DNA from: an uncultured Algimonas sp. | GTDB lineage: Bacteria; Pseudomonadota; Alphaproteobacteria; Caulobacterales; Maricaulaceae | Length of the DNA stretch: 64,000 nucleotides | Assembly: GCF_947498175.1 (NCBI RefSeq) | Contig: NZ_CANMJB010000001.1 | Span: 62,001-126,000 of the forward strand | Direction of reading: 5' to 3' | In this document: one piece after another, positions 39,245 to 49,443 of the stretch | How positions within the stretch are numbered: position 1 is the first letter of the stretch | Layout of the letters: every line of letters begins with the position of its first letter | Made by a program: the position numbers and the translations under genes | Notes under the pieces: generated by a model | Told to the model about the DNA's origin: nothing | Seen by the model: only the letters and a program-made list of their open reading frames with translations | The model's database searches: none

Positions 39245-40371
39245 CCGTCCGGTTCGAGGAGTTCGACGGCGTCGGCAGCAAGCTTTTCCAGATCAACTGG
39301 CTGTTGCCGGTCCTCGCCGGTGTTTTGGGGTTAGTTGGAGTTCTGGCGATCCTGTCCGCGAATAACGGCATCTGGACACACGGGGCGATGCAGCACGGCG
39401 TGCGTCTGGCGTTCGCCTTCCTCATCATGCTCGGCGTGGCGCTGACGAACATCCGCGTCTGGTACACTTTGGCCTATCCGGTCTATTTCGTCGCGCTGGT
39501 CCTGCTTGTCGGGGTGGAATTTCTTGGCGTGAATGTGAACGGATCCGTGCGCTGGCTGCAGCTGGGGCCGATCAGGGTGCAGCCGTCGGAAGTCATGAAA
39601 CCGGCCGTCGTGCTGGCTCTGGCGCGCTTCTACCATGATCTCCCGGCATGGCGCGTCTCTTCGCCGCTCGGTCTGGCTGGCGCACTATTCCTGATCGCCG
39701 CGCCTATGGCGCTGGTCCTCCGGCAACCCGATCTCGGCACGTCGCTGCTTATCGCGGCGACGGGGGCGTCGCTGGTCTTTCTCGCCGGTGTGAGCTGGCG
39801 GATCATTTCGCTGGGATCGGTCCTTGCGGCCGTCAGCATTCCGGTTGTCTGGCAATTCGGCCTGCGCGCCTACCAGCGCGAACGCATCCTGACCTTCATC
39901 GACCCGGCCCGCGATCCGGCGGGGGCGTCCTATCACATCACCCAGTCCAAGATCGCGCTGGGATCGGGCGGTCTGTCCGGCAAGGGTTTCATGCAAGGCA
40001 CGCAGCGCCAGGGCGGCTACGTGCCCGAAAACAGCACGGACTTCATCTCCACTGTCATCGGAGAAGAGTTCGGGTTCGTCGGATCGCTGGCCCTGATCGG
40101 ACTCTACATCGCCGTCATCGCGGCATGCATCCGCCTTTCCCTGCAATGCAAGGCCGTGTTCTCCCGCCTGCTGATCCTCGGCCTGACAACGACATTCGCG
40201 CTCTACATCTTCATCAATCTCGGCATGGTCATGGGCCTCCTGCCCGTGGTCGGCGTACCTTTGCCGCTCGTCTCCTATGGCGGGACGGTGATCTTGGCCG
40301 TGATGGGAAGTTTCGGACTGATGTTGTCGGCCCATGTCCATGCCGACACGCTATTGCCGCGTAACGATTGA
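39241..40371 (+). CDS. rodA: Rod shape-determining protein RodA (SEDS)
   Basis: RWLQLGPIRVQPSEVMKPAVVLALARFYHDLP; KGFMQGTQRQGGYVPENSTDFISTVIGEEFGF; PLPLVSYGGT. Confidence 0.97.
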   Translation: MTVRFEEFDGVGSKLFQINWLLPVLAGVLGLVGVLAILSANNGIWTHGAMQHGVRLAFAFLIMLGVALTNIRVWYTLAYPVYFVALVLLVGVEFLGVNVNGSVRWLQLGPIRVQPSEVMKPAVVLALARFYHDLPAWRVSSPLGLAGALFLIAAPMALVLRQPDLGTSLLIAATGASLVFLAGVSWRIISLGSVLAAVSIPVVWQFGLRAYQRERILTFIDPARDPAGASYHITQSKIALGSGGLSGKGFMQGTQRQGGYVPENSTDFISTVIGEEFGFVGSLALIGLYIAVIAACIRLSLQCKAVFSRLLILGLTTTFALYIFINLGMVMGLLPVVGVPLPLVSYGGTVILAVMGSFGLMLSAHVHADTLLPRND

Positions 40372-40457
40372 CTGGGTGTCTGGGCCATGACCGCTTGTCC
40401 GCTTGACGCGGCGGCTCCATTCCCTAATCAAGCGGGCGTCATTGGGGAGTTCACATT

Positions 40458-41825
40458 ATGCCTGCAGCACCCGGGACGGCGCAATGGTCGTCACGTTTCG
40501 CCTTCATCATGGCCGCCGTCGGATCGTCGGTCGGCCTCGGCAATCTCTGGCGGTTCTCCAGCGAGGCCGGACAGAGCGGCGGCGGCGCCTTCATCCTTGT
40601 CTATCTGCTGGCGGTGGTGCTGGTCTGCATTCCCGTCCTGATGAGCGAATATCTCGTCGGGCGAGCCGGTAGCTCCGCCAATGCAGTCGATAGCGTCGCC
40701 GAAATCGCGATCCAGTCCAGGGTCACGAAAAACTGGGGTGTGCTGTCATGGGTCGGCATGATCGCCGGATTCCTCATCGTGACATTCTACTGCGTCGTCG
40801 CCGCCTGGGTCGTGCGTTACATCTTCAAGTTCCTCGGCAATGACTTCGCCGGTCTCGAACCCGATCAGGTCGCCGGCATCTTCACGAATTTCATCGGCAC
40901 GCCCATTCAAGTGCTGCCCTGGTTCCTCCTGTTTGCGCTCATCACGATCTGGCTGGTTTCACGCGGGGTCAATCGCGGCATCGAACTGGCGGCCAAGGTC
41001 CTGATGCCGCTCTTCTTCATACTGCTGACATCGCTCGCGGTCTTCGCCCTCGTGACCAACATCGAGACTGGCGGCACGTCGGCGGCGCTGTCCTTCCTCT
41101 ACGCCCCGGATTTCAGCAAGATCAACGGCGATGTCGCCAATGCCGCGCTCGGCCAGGCCTTCTTCTCCGTCGGCGTCGGCTCGGCCATCATGATCACCTA
41201 TGGCTCCTATCTGCCGCAAGACATCTCGATCCCGAAGGCCTCCGTCATCGTCGGGCTGACGGATACGGCCGTTGCGTTGATTGCAGGACTGGCGATCTTC
41301 CCGATCGTTTTCGCCTTCGGGCTCGAAGCCAATGCCGGAGCGGGCCTCTTCTTCATCACACTGCCCAATGCATTCGCCTCCATGGGTGCGATCGGCCCGA
41401 TCGTCGGCGCGGCCTTCTTCTTCCTGGCATTCTTCGCGGCCATTACGTCCTCGGTCAGCCTTCTCGAGCCGTCGGTGGCTTTCGCATCGGAGCGCTTCAA
41501 GATGAGCAAGGCCAAGGCCGCCTGGGTGATGGGCGCGTTGATGATCGCCGTTGGCCTGATCAGCGTGTTCGGCGTCACGTCGGATGGCGACACCTATGCC
41601 TTGGATGCGATCGATACCTTCACCGGGCAGGTCATGCTCCCGTTGGCCGGTCTACTGATCGTGATCTTCGTCGGATGGCGGCTCGACAAGGCCATCATCG
41701 CCGAGGAGTTCGCCGGCAGTGAAGGTCTTGGAAACGTCCTGATCGTGTTGACGCGTTTTGTCGCCCCTCTCTTCGTTTTCATCGTGCTGGTCTCTTCGAT
41801 CTATACCTCCTATTTTGCAGGCTGA
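40458..41825 (+). CDS. Sodium-dependent transporter (NSS/SNF family)
   Basis: WSSRFAFIMAAVGSSVGLGNLWRFSSEAGQSGGGAFILVYLLAVVLVCIPVLMSEYLVGR. Confidence 0.95.
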   Translation: MPAAPGTAQWSSRFAFIMAAVGSSVGLGNLWRFSSEAGQSGGGAFILVYLLAVVLVCIPVLMSEYLVGRAGSSANAVDSVAEIAIQSRVTKNWGVLSWVGMIAGFLIVTFYCVVAAWVVRYIFKFLGNDFAGLEPDQVAGIFTNFIGTPIQVLPWFLLFALITIWLVSRGVNRGIELAAKVLMPLFFILLTSLAVFALVTNIETGGTSAALSFLYAPDFSKINGDVANAALGQAFFSVGVGSAIMITYGSYLPQDISIPKASVIVGLTDTAVALIAGLAIFPIVFAFGLEANAGAGLFFITLPNAFASMGAIGPIVGAAFFFLAFFAAITSSVSLLEPSVAFASERFKMSKAKAAWVMGALMIAVGLISVFGVTSDGDTYALDAIDTFTGQVMLPLAGLLIVIFVGWRLDKAIIAEEFAGSEGLGNVLIVLTRFVAPLFVFIVLVSSIYTSYFAG

Positions 41826-41953
41826 CCGAAATGCCGCAGTGCAGCGACTGACTTTTGATCTTGCCGTTCAGGCAAAATTCAAGTGTGCCGTGCAAGGTGG
41901 CGATAAGACATTACGCTGATCTTGAAATATCGTCGTCTCATTTGGGGTGTTGA

Positions 41954-42568
41954 ATGAAATCCGGAGTTTCTCTCCTTCTTGTCGCCTCCTTGTTCAGCAC
42001 TGGCTGTGCGACCGTTGACCTGCAATCGATGGCGGGCACGGACGATGCCGCACCGCTCGAAACATCGTCCGACAGCAATGTCGTGCAGCGCGCGGTCGAG
42101 AAGTTGAGCGCCGCGTTCGCGTCTCGCGGCTTTGGCGAGAAAACGTCCCAACGCAAAATGGAAGCAGCCGCGGACATGCTGATGAACGGTCTGTCCGATA
42201 AAGGCGTGGATGGAGCGGATCCGGACTATGCATCGCTCGAACGGCCTGTTTCGGTCGTTCTGGAAGATATTCGCGTTGCAGAACGTCATGTTGAGCAGGC
42301 CCGCAAAGCGGCCGAGATCTATTTCGATGTCGCTCCGGCCCGTCGCGACCTGTCGGATGAGTTGCAGAGCCTTCAGGCTGCATTGCTGGTCTCGGACCGC
42401 GCCTTGCTCGAGTTCCGCAACAGCCTGCCGACAGATCGTGCAGCCGATGTCGACCGTCTGCAACTTGCCGTAGACGGCTTGCGCGACATCACCAACCGCT
42501 TCGGAGACCGCGTGCGCACGAAACGGTTGAACGAAAAGACCGGAACCGCCGACCGCTCGGTCAGCTAG
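41954..42568 (+). CDS. Hypothetical lipoprotein
   Basis: MKSGVSLLLVASLFSTGC lipobox; helical C-terminal part; no family recognised. Confidence 0.7.
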   Translation: MKSGVSLLLVASLFSTGCATVDLQSMAGTDDAAPLETSSDSNVVQRAVEKLSAAFASRGFGEKTSQRKMEAAADMLMNGLSDKGVDGADPDYASLERPVSVVLEDIRVAERHVEQARKAAEIYFDVAPARRDLSDELQSLQAALLVSDRALLEFRNSLPTDRAADVDRLQLAVDGLRDITNRFGDRVRTKRLNEKTGTADRSVS

Positions 42569-42663
42569 ACGTCCTTAGCGGCTGTCCGAGGCTTCAATCG
42601 TGCAGGGGCTGTTGCCAGCGTTTGCAACTTGACCCGGTCGGAGGCGTGGCGCACTCCGGGCGA

Positions 42664-43794
42664 ATGCTGACAAGCCCGGCACGTTACGATCTTTCCTCCC
42701 ATGGCCGTCGGCTTGTCGTGTCCGCGCAAGGCCGCTGGACCGTCGAAACGGTGTCGTCGGTCTACGAATCCCTCGGACGGGACTATGACGCCCTTTCCTA
42801 CGAGACGGTGGAGTTCGATCTGGAGGGGGTGGAAGATCTCGACACGGCCGGGGCCTACCTCCTGACGAAAGCGGTCCGCGTGGAAGATGTCTGCAAGGCA
42901 TGGTCGCTGACCCGAGGAACGCCCGGACAGAAGACGCTTCTCGACGTCGCGGCAGCGGCCCAGATGGGGGCGCCGCCCCGCCATACGCGCCAGTTCGTCG
43001 ATACACTCGATCGCCTGGGCCGGGCGACCTTGCGGTTCTGGGATGAACTCTACGCGACGCTTGCCTTTCTCGGCCAATTCTTCGTCATGTTTTTCGGGGT
43101 TTTGCTCAGGCCGCGTCGTCTCCGGTTCAAATCCATCGTCGCCTTGATGGAAGAGGTTGGGCTGGACGCGGCCCCCATCGTCGCCGTGCTATCCTTCGCG
43201 ATCGGTGCGGTTATCGCCTATATGGGGGCCAACTTGCTCGGCCAGCTCGGCTTTTCCGTATTCATGGTCGACCTGGTCGGCTTCTCGATGCTGCGTGAAC
43301 TGGCCGTCGTGATCACGGCAATCCTCATCGCGGGACGTTCGGCCTCGGCTTTCACGGCGCAGATCGGGGCCATGAAGATGCGTCAGGAAGTCGATGCGAT
43401 GACCGTGATGGGGCTCGAAACGTTCGAAACGCTCGTGGTGCCCCGGGCGATCGCTTGCTTGCTGACATTGCCGATCCTGACCTTCCTCGCCATGATGAGC
43501 GGCATATTGGGTGGCCTGATCGTGGCTTGGGTCACGCCCTCGCAGATCTCGCCCGTGCTGTTCCTCAGCCGGTTGCAGGAAATGGTCGCCGTGCAGCACT
43601 TCTGGGTCGGTATGGTGAAGGCGCCGTTCTTCGCCATCGTGATCGCCGTGATCGGTTGCCGGCAGGGCTTGGCCGTAACGGGTTCGGTCGAGAGCCTAGG
43701 CGCGCGGGTCACGACGTCGGTCGTCCAAGCCATCTTCGCCGTCATCCTGATCGACGCGCTGTTCGCCATCCTGTTCTTCCAGATCGGCGTCTAG
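42664..43794 (+). CDS. MlaE-family ABC permease with N-terminal STAS-like domain
   Basis: N-terminal ~90 aa STAS-like (VEFDLEGVEDLDTAGAYLLTKA), then the MlaE core DLVGFSMLRELAVVITAILIAGRSASAFTAQIGAMKMRQEVDAMTVMGL. Confidence 0.93.
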   Translation: MLTSPARYDLSSHGRRLVVSAQGRWTVETVSSVYESLGRDYDALSYETVEFDLEGVEDLDTAGAYLLTKAVRVEDVCKAWSLTRGTPGQKTLLDVAAAAQMGAPPRHTRQFVDTLDRLGRATLRFWDELYATLAFLGQFFVMFFGVLLRPRRLRFKSIVALMEEVGLDAAPIVAVLSFAIGAVIAYMGANLLGQLGFSVFMVDLVGFSMLRELAVVITAILIAGRSASAFTAQIGAMKMRQEVDAMTVMGLETFETLVVPRAIACLLTLPILTFLAMMSGILGGLIVAWVTPSQISPVLFLSRLQEMVAVQHFWVGMVKAPFFAIVIAVIGCRQGLAVTGSVESLGARVTTSVVQAIFAVILIDALFAILFFQIGV

Positions 43795-43795
43795 C

Positions 43796-44632
43796 ATGGC
43801 AGACCAGGATCACATGCCTCCGATCGCCGCTCGCGGTATCCTGACTCAATTCGGGACCAACGTGATCCACGAAAACCTCGACTTCGAGCTGAAGCGCGGC
43901 GAGATCGTAGGGTTGGTCGGAGGGTCCGGCTCCGGCAAGTCCGTTCTGATGAATACGCTGCTCGGCCTGAAGGTTCCGGATGCCGGCGAAATCCGCTATT
44001 TCGGCAAACGCCGTGCCGATCTCGACAGCCGCGAAGAGTTGCGTCTGAAGAACGATATCGGTGTCCTGTTCCAAGGCGGTGCGCTGTTTTCGTCCTTGAC
44101 CGTTCGTGAGAACGTCATGGTGCCGATGATCGAGCATTTCGACATGCCCAAGAGCCTGATGCGGGAACTGGCGGACATGAAGATCCATATGGTCGGCCTG
44201 CCTCCGGAAAGCGCGACTCTCCATCCGGCGGACCTGTCTGGCGGGATGAAGAAACGGGCGGGTTTGGCCCGGTCGCTTTCGCTGGATCCGCGCATTCTGT
44301 TCCTGGATGAACCCACGGCTGGGCTTGACCCGGTCGGGGCCGACGCGTTCGACCGGCTCATCCTGTCCTTGCGCGAGGCTTTGAACCTGACTGTGCTGAT
44401 GATCACGCACGATCTGGATAGCCTCTATGCGATATGCGACCGTGTTGCGGTACTGGTGGACAAGAAGATCGGTGTCTATGACAGGCTGGGTGTGGTCGAA
44501 CGATACGACCATCCCTGGGTTCAGGAATATTTCGGGGGGCCGAGATCGCGGTCCGAAAATGCGAAGGCGGTACGCATGGCAGTGCATCCCGAGCGTGATG
44601 CGGGGCCGCCCGCCAAGGCGGCAGGACGATAG
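43796..44632 (+). CDS. MlaF-like ABC transporter ATP-binding protein
   Basis: Walker A GGSGSGKSVLMNTLL; signature LSGGMKKRAGLARSL; Walker B ILFLDEPTAGLDPV. Confidence 0.95.
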   Translation: MADQDHMPPIAARGILTQFGTNVIHENLDFELKRGEIVGLVGGSGSGKSVLMNTLLGLKVPDAGEIRYFGKRRADLDSREELRLKNDIGVLFQGGALFSSLTVRENVMVPMIEHFDMPKSLMRELADMKIHMVGLPPESATLHPADLSGGMKKRAGLARSLSLDPRILFLDEPTAGLDPVGADAFDRLILSLREALNLTVLMITHDLDSLYAICDRVAVLVDKKIGVYDRLGVVERYDHPWVQEYFGGPRSRSENAKAVRMAVHPERDAGPPAKAAGR

Positions 44633-44634
44633 GC

Positions 44635-45615
44635 ATGGAAAACAAGGCAAATTACGCGCTGATCGGCATGTTCGTGCTGGTCGCCCTTGCGGCGACGCTG
44701 GGCTTCATCCTGTGGCTGACCGGATCGGAGTTCGATCAGCAGTTCGACGAATACCAAGTGGCCTTCCAGGGTCCCGTGCGCGGTCTGTCGCCGGGCTCCG
44801 AAGTGCGGTTCAACGGCATCGGCGTCGGGGAGGTCACGAACATCCGTCTGGACCGGGAAGACCCGAATACCGTGCTGGCCAATATCCGGATCGACTCCAA
44901 CACTCCGGTGGACACGAATAGCTATGCGCAGCTGGAGCCACTCGGTCTGACGGGCCTGAACTATCTCCAGATCTTCGCGGGGGGCGAGGAGTACCCGCTC
45001 ATCAAGGATATGCCTGGCCGCAGCGGGACATGGCGGATCGAAGGTCGTGCCGACCAGCTGTCCGCCATCATCGAAGGCGGAGGCTCCGCCGTCGAGCAGG
45101 CGCAACTCGCTCTGACGCAGGTCAACAAACTGTTCAGCGACGAAGCTGTTGCGGACGTCCATGGCATATTGGACAATATCGAACGCATCACCAGCGAACT
45201 GGATGTCTCCGAATTCGACATGAACGAGGTCAACGGCCTCGTCACCGACTTCCGAGCCGCAGTGCGTCGCGTCAGCGCTGCGGCGGATACGGCCCAAACG
45301 ACGTTCGCTTCGGCAAACGGCCTCATCGAGAACGACATCGCCTCACTGAGCGCGCGCATGGAAGTGACGTTGAGCGAAGTCGACGAAACGCTGAACGCCT
45401 TCGAAGAGACAGCCGGGAACAGCAACGAGTTGATCGTCGATGCGCGTGATGCAGTGAACCGCCTTTCCAATTCCGGTCTGACGGACCTCGAGGAGACTGT
45501 GGATGCCGTCCGCCGCTTGGTGTTGTCACTGGGCCGCGTCGCCGACGCGCTGGAACAGAGCCCGCTGGAGTTCATTTCGGGGACGCAGTCCGATACGGTG
45601 GAGTTACCGCAATGA
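44635..45615 (+). CDS. MlaD-family (MCE domain) substrate-binding protein
   Basis: N-terminal TM, then YQVAFQGPVRGLSPGSEVRFNGIGVGEVTNIRLD MCE core; coiled C-terminus. Confidence 0.94.
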   Translation: MENKANYALIGMFVLVALAATLGFILWLTGSEFDQQFDEYQVAFQGPVRGLSPGSEVRFNGIGVGEVTNIRLDREDPNTVLANIRIDSNTPVDTNSYAQLEPLGLTGLNYLQIFAGGEEYPLIKDMPGRSGTWRIEGRADQLSAIIEGGGSAVEQAQLALTQVNKLFSDEAVADVHGILDNIERITSELDVSEFDMNEVNGLVTDFRAAVRRVSAAADTAQTTFASANGLIENDIASLSARMEVTLSEVDETLNAFEETAGNSNELIVDARDAVNRLSNSGLTDLEETVDAVRRLVLSLGRVADALEQSPLEFISGTQSDTVELPQ

Positions 45616-46247
45616 TCCGACCCTTCGCCCTCGGCGTCGCCTCGCTGGCGATCGCATCCTGCAGCATTCTGCCGGATCCGGCACCCGCGGACATCATCTA
45701 CCGCTTGCAGCTTTCAGGCGAGAGCGTGAAACCGGCGCCCGGTGCGACCGTGATCCGCGTCGACCGTCCGTCGGCAACGAGCGTGTTCAACACGCGCGCC
45801 ATCGTGGTGTCGCCGGACGGGCGGCGTCTGTCCACGGCAGCTCAGGCGCAATGGCCGGAAGGCACGCCGACCATGCTGCAGGAAAAGCTGGTCGATGCCT
45901 TTTCGCGCGAATCACGGGTCATCGGCGTTCTGCCACAATCGGGAACGCGGACGGACACACGCATTCATCTGACGATCAAGAATTTCGAGGCGCAGTTCGA
46001 TCAGGGTGAAGACGCCAGCCCTCTGGCGGTCGTCCGTTTTACGGCGACGCTTGCAAATGCGACGGATCGCCGGTTGATCGACACGTTCACGACGCGCCAC
46101 GAGGTTCGAGCGGATGCGGCGCGGATTTCATCCATCGTCATGGCGATCGAAGCTGCCAACGATGCCGCCATGCGCGATATCGTGGACTGGGTCGTCTCCG
46201 CTGACAAAAAGGGCTTGATCGAGGACCCCGTCACGCTGGTTCGCTGA
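45612..46247 (+). CDS. ABC-type transport auxiliary lipoprotein (PqiC-like)
   Basis: Lipobox SLAIASC; VIRVDRPSATSVFNTRAIVVSPDGRRL; fourth gene of the Mla-like operon. Confidence 0.82.
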   Translation: MIRPFALGVASLAIASCSILPDPAPADIIYRLQLSGESVKPAPGATVIRVDRPSATSVFNTRAIVVSPDGRRLSTAAQAQWPEGTPTMLQEKLVDAFSRESRVIGVLPQSGTRTDTRIHLTIKNFEAQFDQGEDASPLAVVRFTATLANATDRRLIDTFTTRHEVRADAARISSIVMAIEAANDAAMRDIVDWVVSADKKGLIEDPVTLVR

Positions 46248-46250
46248 AAC

Positions 46251-46796
46251 CTACTCGGTCCGGTCGCGCGTTCGCGATCGTTTGATCCATAGGGCGATGA
46301 CGGCGACGGCCACGACGATGACGGCGATCGTCGGGATGATGAGTTCGATGCGGTCACCGAACAACTCGCCCAGGAAGTGGCACAAAGTGAAGATCACGAT
46401 GCAATACATCAGGGCTGTGATGAAGATGAACAGGCAAAAGCGCGCATAGCGGACTTTGAAATAGCCGCAGGCGACATAGACCGGGATGCGCGCCAACGGC
46501 AGGAACCGCGCCGTCAGCAGCGTCGCGAACAGATTGCGCCGCACCTTGCCGCGAAAGGTCGTGACATGTTCGCGTTCGGCATAGGCACGCGCCCGCGAAG
46601 ACGTGTGCGCCGCCCGCCCGATCCAGTATTTCCAGATGTCGGACAAGAACAAGCCCGCCAGGATGATTGCGAAGATGACGGGAAAATGATCGGCGTCGGC
46701 AGCCGAGAGCGACGCCGCGGCGATAACGGCGGCATCCTCCTGGACGAAGGGACCCAAGAAAATGCCCAGGTAAAGTAGCCAGCTCGGGTCCATCAT
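46251..46796 (-). CDS. DedA-family membrane protein
   Basis: GPFVQEDAAVIAAASLSA; FLSDIWKYWIGRAA; RFLPLARIPVYVACGYFKV. Confidence 0.85.
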   Translation of the reverse strand: MMDPSWLLYLGIFLGPFVQEDAAVIAAASLSAADADHFPVIFAIILAGLFLSDIWKYWIGRAAHTSSRARAYAEREHVTTFRGKVRRNLFATLLTARFLPLARIPVYVACGYFKVRYARFCLFIFITALMYCIVIFTLCHFLGELFGDRIELIIPTIAVIVVAVAVIALWIKRSRTRDRTE

Positions 46797-47015
46797 GCGG
46801 GCGCTATGCGCGATGATGGTTAAGCCTGTCTTGGTAAATATCGATGGGAACATGCAAGGAAGGGTCAGCGCAGAGCAAAAATTTTGGCAGGGCTGCGTGT
46901 TGAAACCCGCTGTGCCGCATGGCATAGCGCCGCGAACTTCAATCGAGCCCGGCAGACAGAACCCCGGCCTCCACCGGGCGCGACTTCAATGCCCGCAGAT
47001 ACGTCAGAGACAAAG

Positions 47016-48356
47016 ATGGACATCAAGGAACTCGAATCCGACGGCCTGACCAAGAAATACCAGGTTACGGTCAAGAAGGAAGCGCTCGAGGAAAAGCTGG
47101 ACGCCAAGATCAAGGAGATGCAGCCGCAAGTCTCCCTGAAAGGCTTCCGCCCCGGCAAGGTGCCGACCTCGCACATCCGCAAGATGTTCGGCCAGAGCAT
47201 CATGAAAGACGTGGTCGAGGAAGTTCTGAACGAGAGCAGCCAGCAGGCCATCAACGACAACAAGCTGCGCCCCGCCGGCCAGCCGCAGATCGACCTGCGC
47301 GCCAATGGCGAGGAGGTCACCAACGGCAAGGCCGATCTCGATTACTACATGACCGTCGAGAGCATTCCTGAATTCGAAGCTGTCGATCCGACGACACTCA
47401 AATTCACACGTCTCAAGACCGAACTTGACGACAAGGATCTGGATGCACGCCTCACTGAACTCGCCAAGGGGCAGAAGAGCTACAAGAAGAAAGCCAAGAC
47501 GGCCAAAGCCAAGAAAGGCGACGCGGTCCTGATCGACTTCGTCGGCTCCATCGATGGCGAGGAATTCGAGGGCGGCGCCATGGAAGGCCACCAGCTTGTA
47601 CTGGGTTCGGGCACCTTCATTCCGGGCTTCGAGGACGAACTGGTCGGTGTGAAAGCCGGTGATGAAAAGGATGTCGTGGTGACGTTCCCGGACGACTATC
47701 AGGCGGCCGAACTGGCTGGCAAGGAAGCCGTATTCAAGACGAAGATCCACGAGGTCCAAGGCGAGAAAGAGGCCGAGATCGACGACGCTTTCGCCAAGAA
47801 CTTCGGCATGGACGATCTCGATGCGCTCAAGACAGCCGTGCGCGAACAGATGGAATCGGAGCTGGACGGCCAGTCCCGCATGAAGTTGAAGCGCGCCATT
47901 TTGGACGAGCTGGACAGCAAGCATGACTTCGACCTGCCCCAAGGCATGGTCGAGACCGAATTCACCAACATCTGGAACCATGTGAAAGCCGAGAAGGAAG
48001 CCGGTCAGCTCGACGAGGAAGATGCCGCAAAGACGGACGAGCAGCTGGAAGCCGACTACCGCAAGATCGCTGAGCGCCGCGTGCGTCTCGGTCTTGTTCT
48101 GGCCGAGATGGGTCAGAAGGAAAGCATCGATATTACCAACGAAGAGCTGCAAGGCGCGCTGGTCGCGGAAGCGCGCCGTTATCCGGGTCAGGAGCAGCAG
48201 GTCATCGAATTCTACCAAAAGAACCCGCAAGCCCTCGCTCAGCTTCGCGCGCCGATCTACGAAGAAAAAGTCGTGGACCTGATCACGGAGAAGGCGACCG
48301 TCAAGGACAGGACGGTCGATCGCGACACACTGTTCGAAGAAGATCCTATGATCTAG
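47016..48356 (+). CDS. tig: Trigger factor (alternative start 46989)
   Basis: LKGFRPGKVPTSHIRKMFGQSIMKDVVEEV; PPIase-like domain GDAVLIDFVGSIDGEEFEGGAMEGHQLVLGSGTFIPGFEDELVG. Confidence 0.97.
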   Translation: MDIKELESDGLTKKYQVTVKKEALEEKLDAKIKEMQPQVSLKGFRPGKVPTSHIRKMFGQSIMKDVVEEVLNESSQQAINDNKLRPAGQPQIDLRANGEEVTNGKADLDYYMTVESIPEFEAVDPTTLKFTRLKTELDDKDLDARLTELAKGQKSYKKKAKTAKAKKGDAVLIDFVGSIDGEEFEGGAMEGHQLVLGSGTFIPGFEDELVGVKAGDEKDVVVTFPDDYQAAELAGKEAVFKTKIHEVQGEKEAEIDDAFAKNFGMDDLDALKTAVREQMESELDGQSRMKLKRAILDELDSKHDFDLPQGMVETEFTNIWNHVKAEKEAGQLDEEDAAKTDEQLEADYRKIAERRVRLGLVLAEMGQKESIDITNEELQGALVAEARRYPGQEQQVIEFYQKNPQALAQLRAPIYEEKVVDLITEKATVKDRTVDRDTLFEEDPMI

Positions 48357-48379
48357 CGCAAAAGCGCGGACAAAGACGG

Positions 48380-48404
48380 AAGCCGCCCTTCGAGGCGGCT
48401 TTTT
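48380..48404 (+). terminator. Intrinsic terminator AAGCCGCC-cttcga-GGCGGCTTTTT
   Basis: GC stem plus T-run downstream of tig. Confidence 0.9.
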
Positions 48405-48536
48405 CTATTGGCGATGGCGCCGAACCGGCCATGCCTTCACACTTATGGAACCCTTGCGAAGCAGGATGGTGATCGCAATATAGGACCAAAGACGCCAGCG
48501 TCCTGCCGGCGCATCAAGACCGAAAGCTTCTACTGC

Positions 48537-49166
48537 ATGTACGATCCGATCGAAAAACTGAATAACGTCACCAATTACCTCATCCCGACCGTGGTGGAGC
48601 AGTCCTCGCGCGGCGAACGCGCCTTCGACATCTATTCGCGACTGTTGCGCGACCGCATCATCTTCCTGACTGGTCCGGTCGAGGACAATATGTCCGCCTC
48701 CATCTGCGCCCAGCTTCTGTTTCTCGAATCCGAGAACCCGAAGAAGGAAATCAGCATGTACATCAACTCGCCCGGCGGCGTCGTGACGGCCGGAATGGCG
48801 ATCTACGATACGATGCAGTACATCCGTTGCCCCGTCAGCACGGTCTGCATCGGGCAGGCCGCTTCGATGGGGTCTCTGCTGCTGGCTGCTGGCGATGCGG
48901 ATATGCGCGTGGCGCTGCCGAACGCCCGGATCATGGTGCACCAGCCGTCCGGCGGTTTCCGCGGCCAGGCGTCCGACATCGAACGTCATGCCCAGGACAT
49001 TCTGGCGATGAAGAAGCGCCTCAACGAGATCTACGTCAAGCACACGGGCAAGAAATACGCGACGATCGAGAAAACGCTCGACCGCGATCATTTCATGACG
49101 GCCGAAGAAGCCAAGAATTTCGGCTTGGTCGATCACGTCTACGAAAAACGAGGCGAAGACGCATAG
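48537..49166 (+). CDS. clpP: ATP-dependent Clp protease proteolytic subunit
   Basis: [65 protein letters not shown]. Confidence 0.98.
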   Translation: MYDPIEKLNNVTNYLIPTVVEQSSRGERAFDIYSRLLRDRIIFLTGPVEDNMSASICAQLLFLESENPKKEISMYINSPGGVVTAGMAIYDTMQYIRCPVSTVCIGQAASMGSLLLAAGDADMRVALPNARIMVHQPSGGFRGQASDIERHAQDILAMKKRLNEIYVKHTGKKYATIEKTLDRDHFMTAEEAKNFGLVDHVYEKRGEDA

Positions 49167-49443
49167 CGTTTCCGCGCTCCGCGACAGACCCGTTGGTCCG
49201 TCGTTTGCGCGATTATCGGGACAGATCGGTCCTGCTATAGTTTCAGACGGGTTAAGCTACACATCTTTTGGTGCGCGATTACACACATCCGGTCTTGCCA
49301 GAGTCCGGTTTCCGGTGTCGTATGCGTATCGAAAGGCGCCGTTTACACAATGTCGTCATAAAACCGGTAGATCGGTGGTCGAATCGGCATCCGGATTGCA
49401 GGGAGTTCCGTCGGCGCTCGCCGTATGTGGAACTGGATAGAGT

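Noticed and set aside
47004-48230. 408-aa minus-strand ORF antisense to trigger factor
   Set aside because: Leu/Val/Phe-rich mirror of Glu/Asp/Lys codons of tig.
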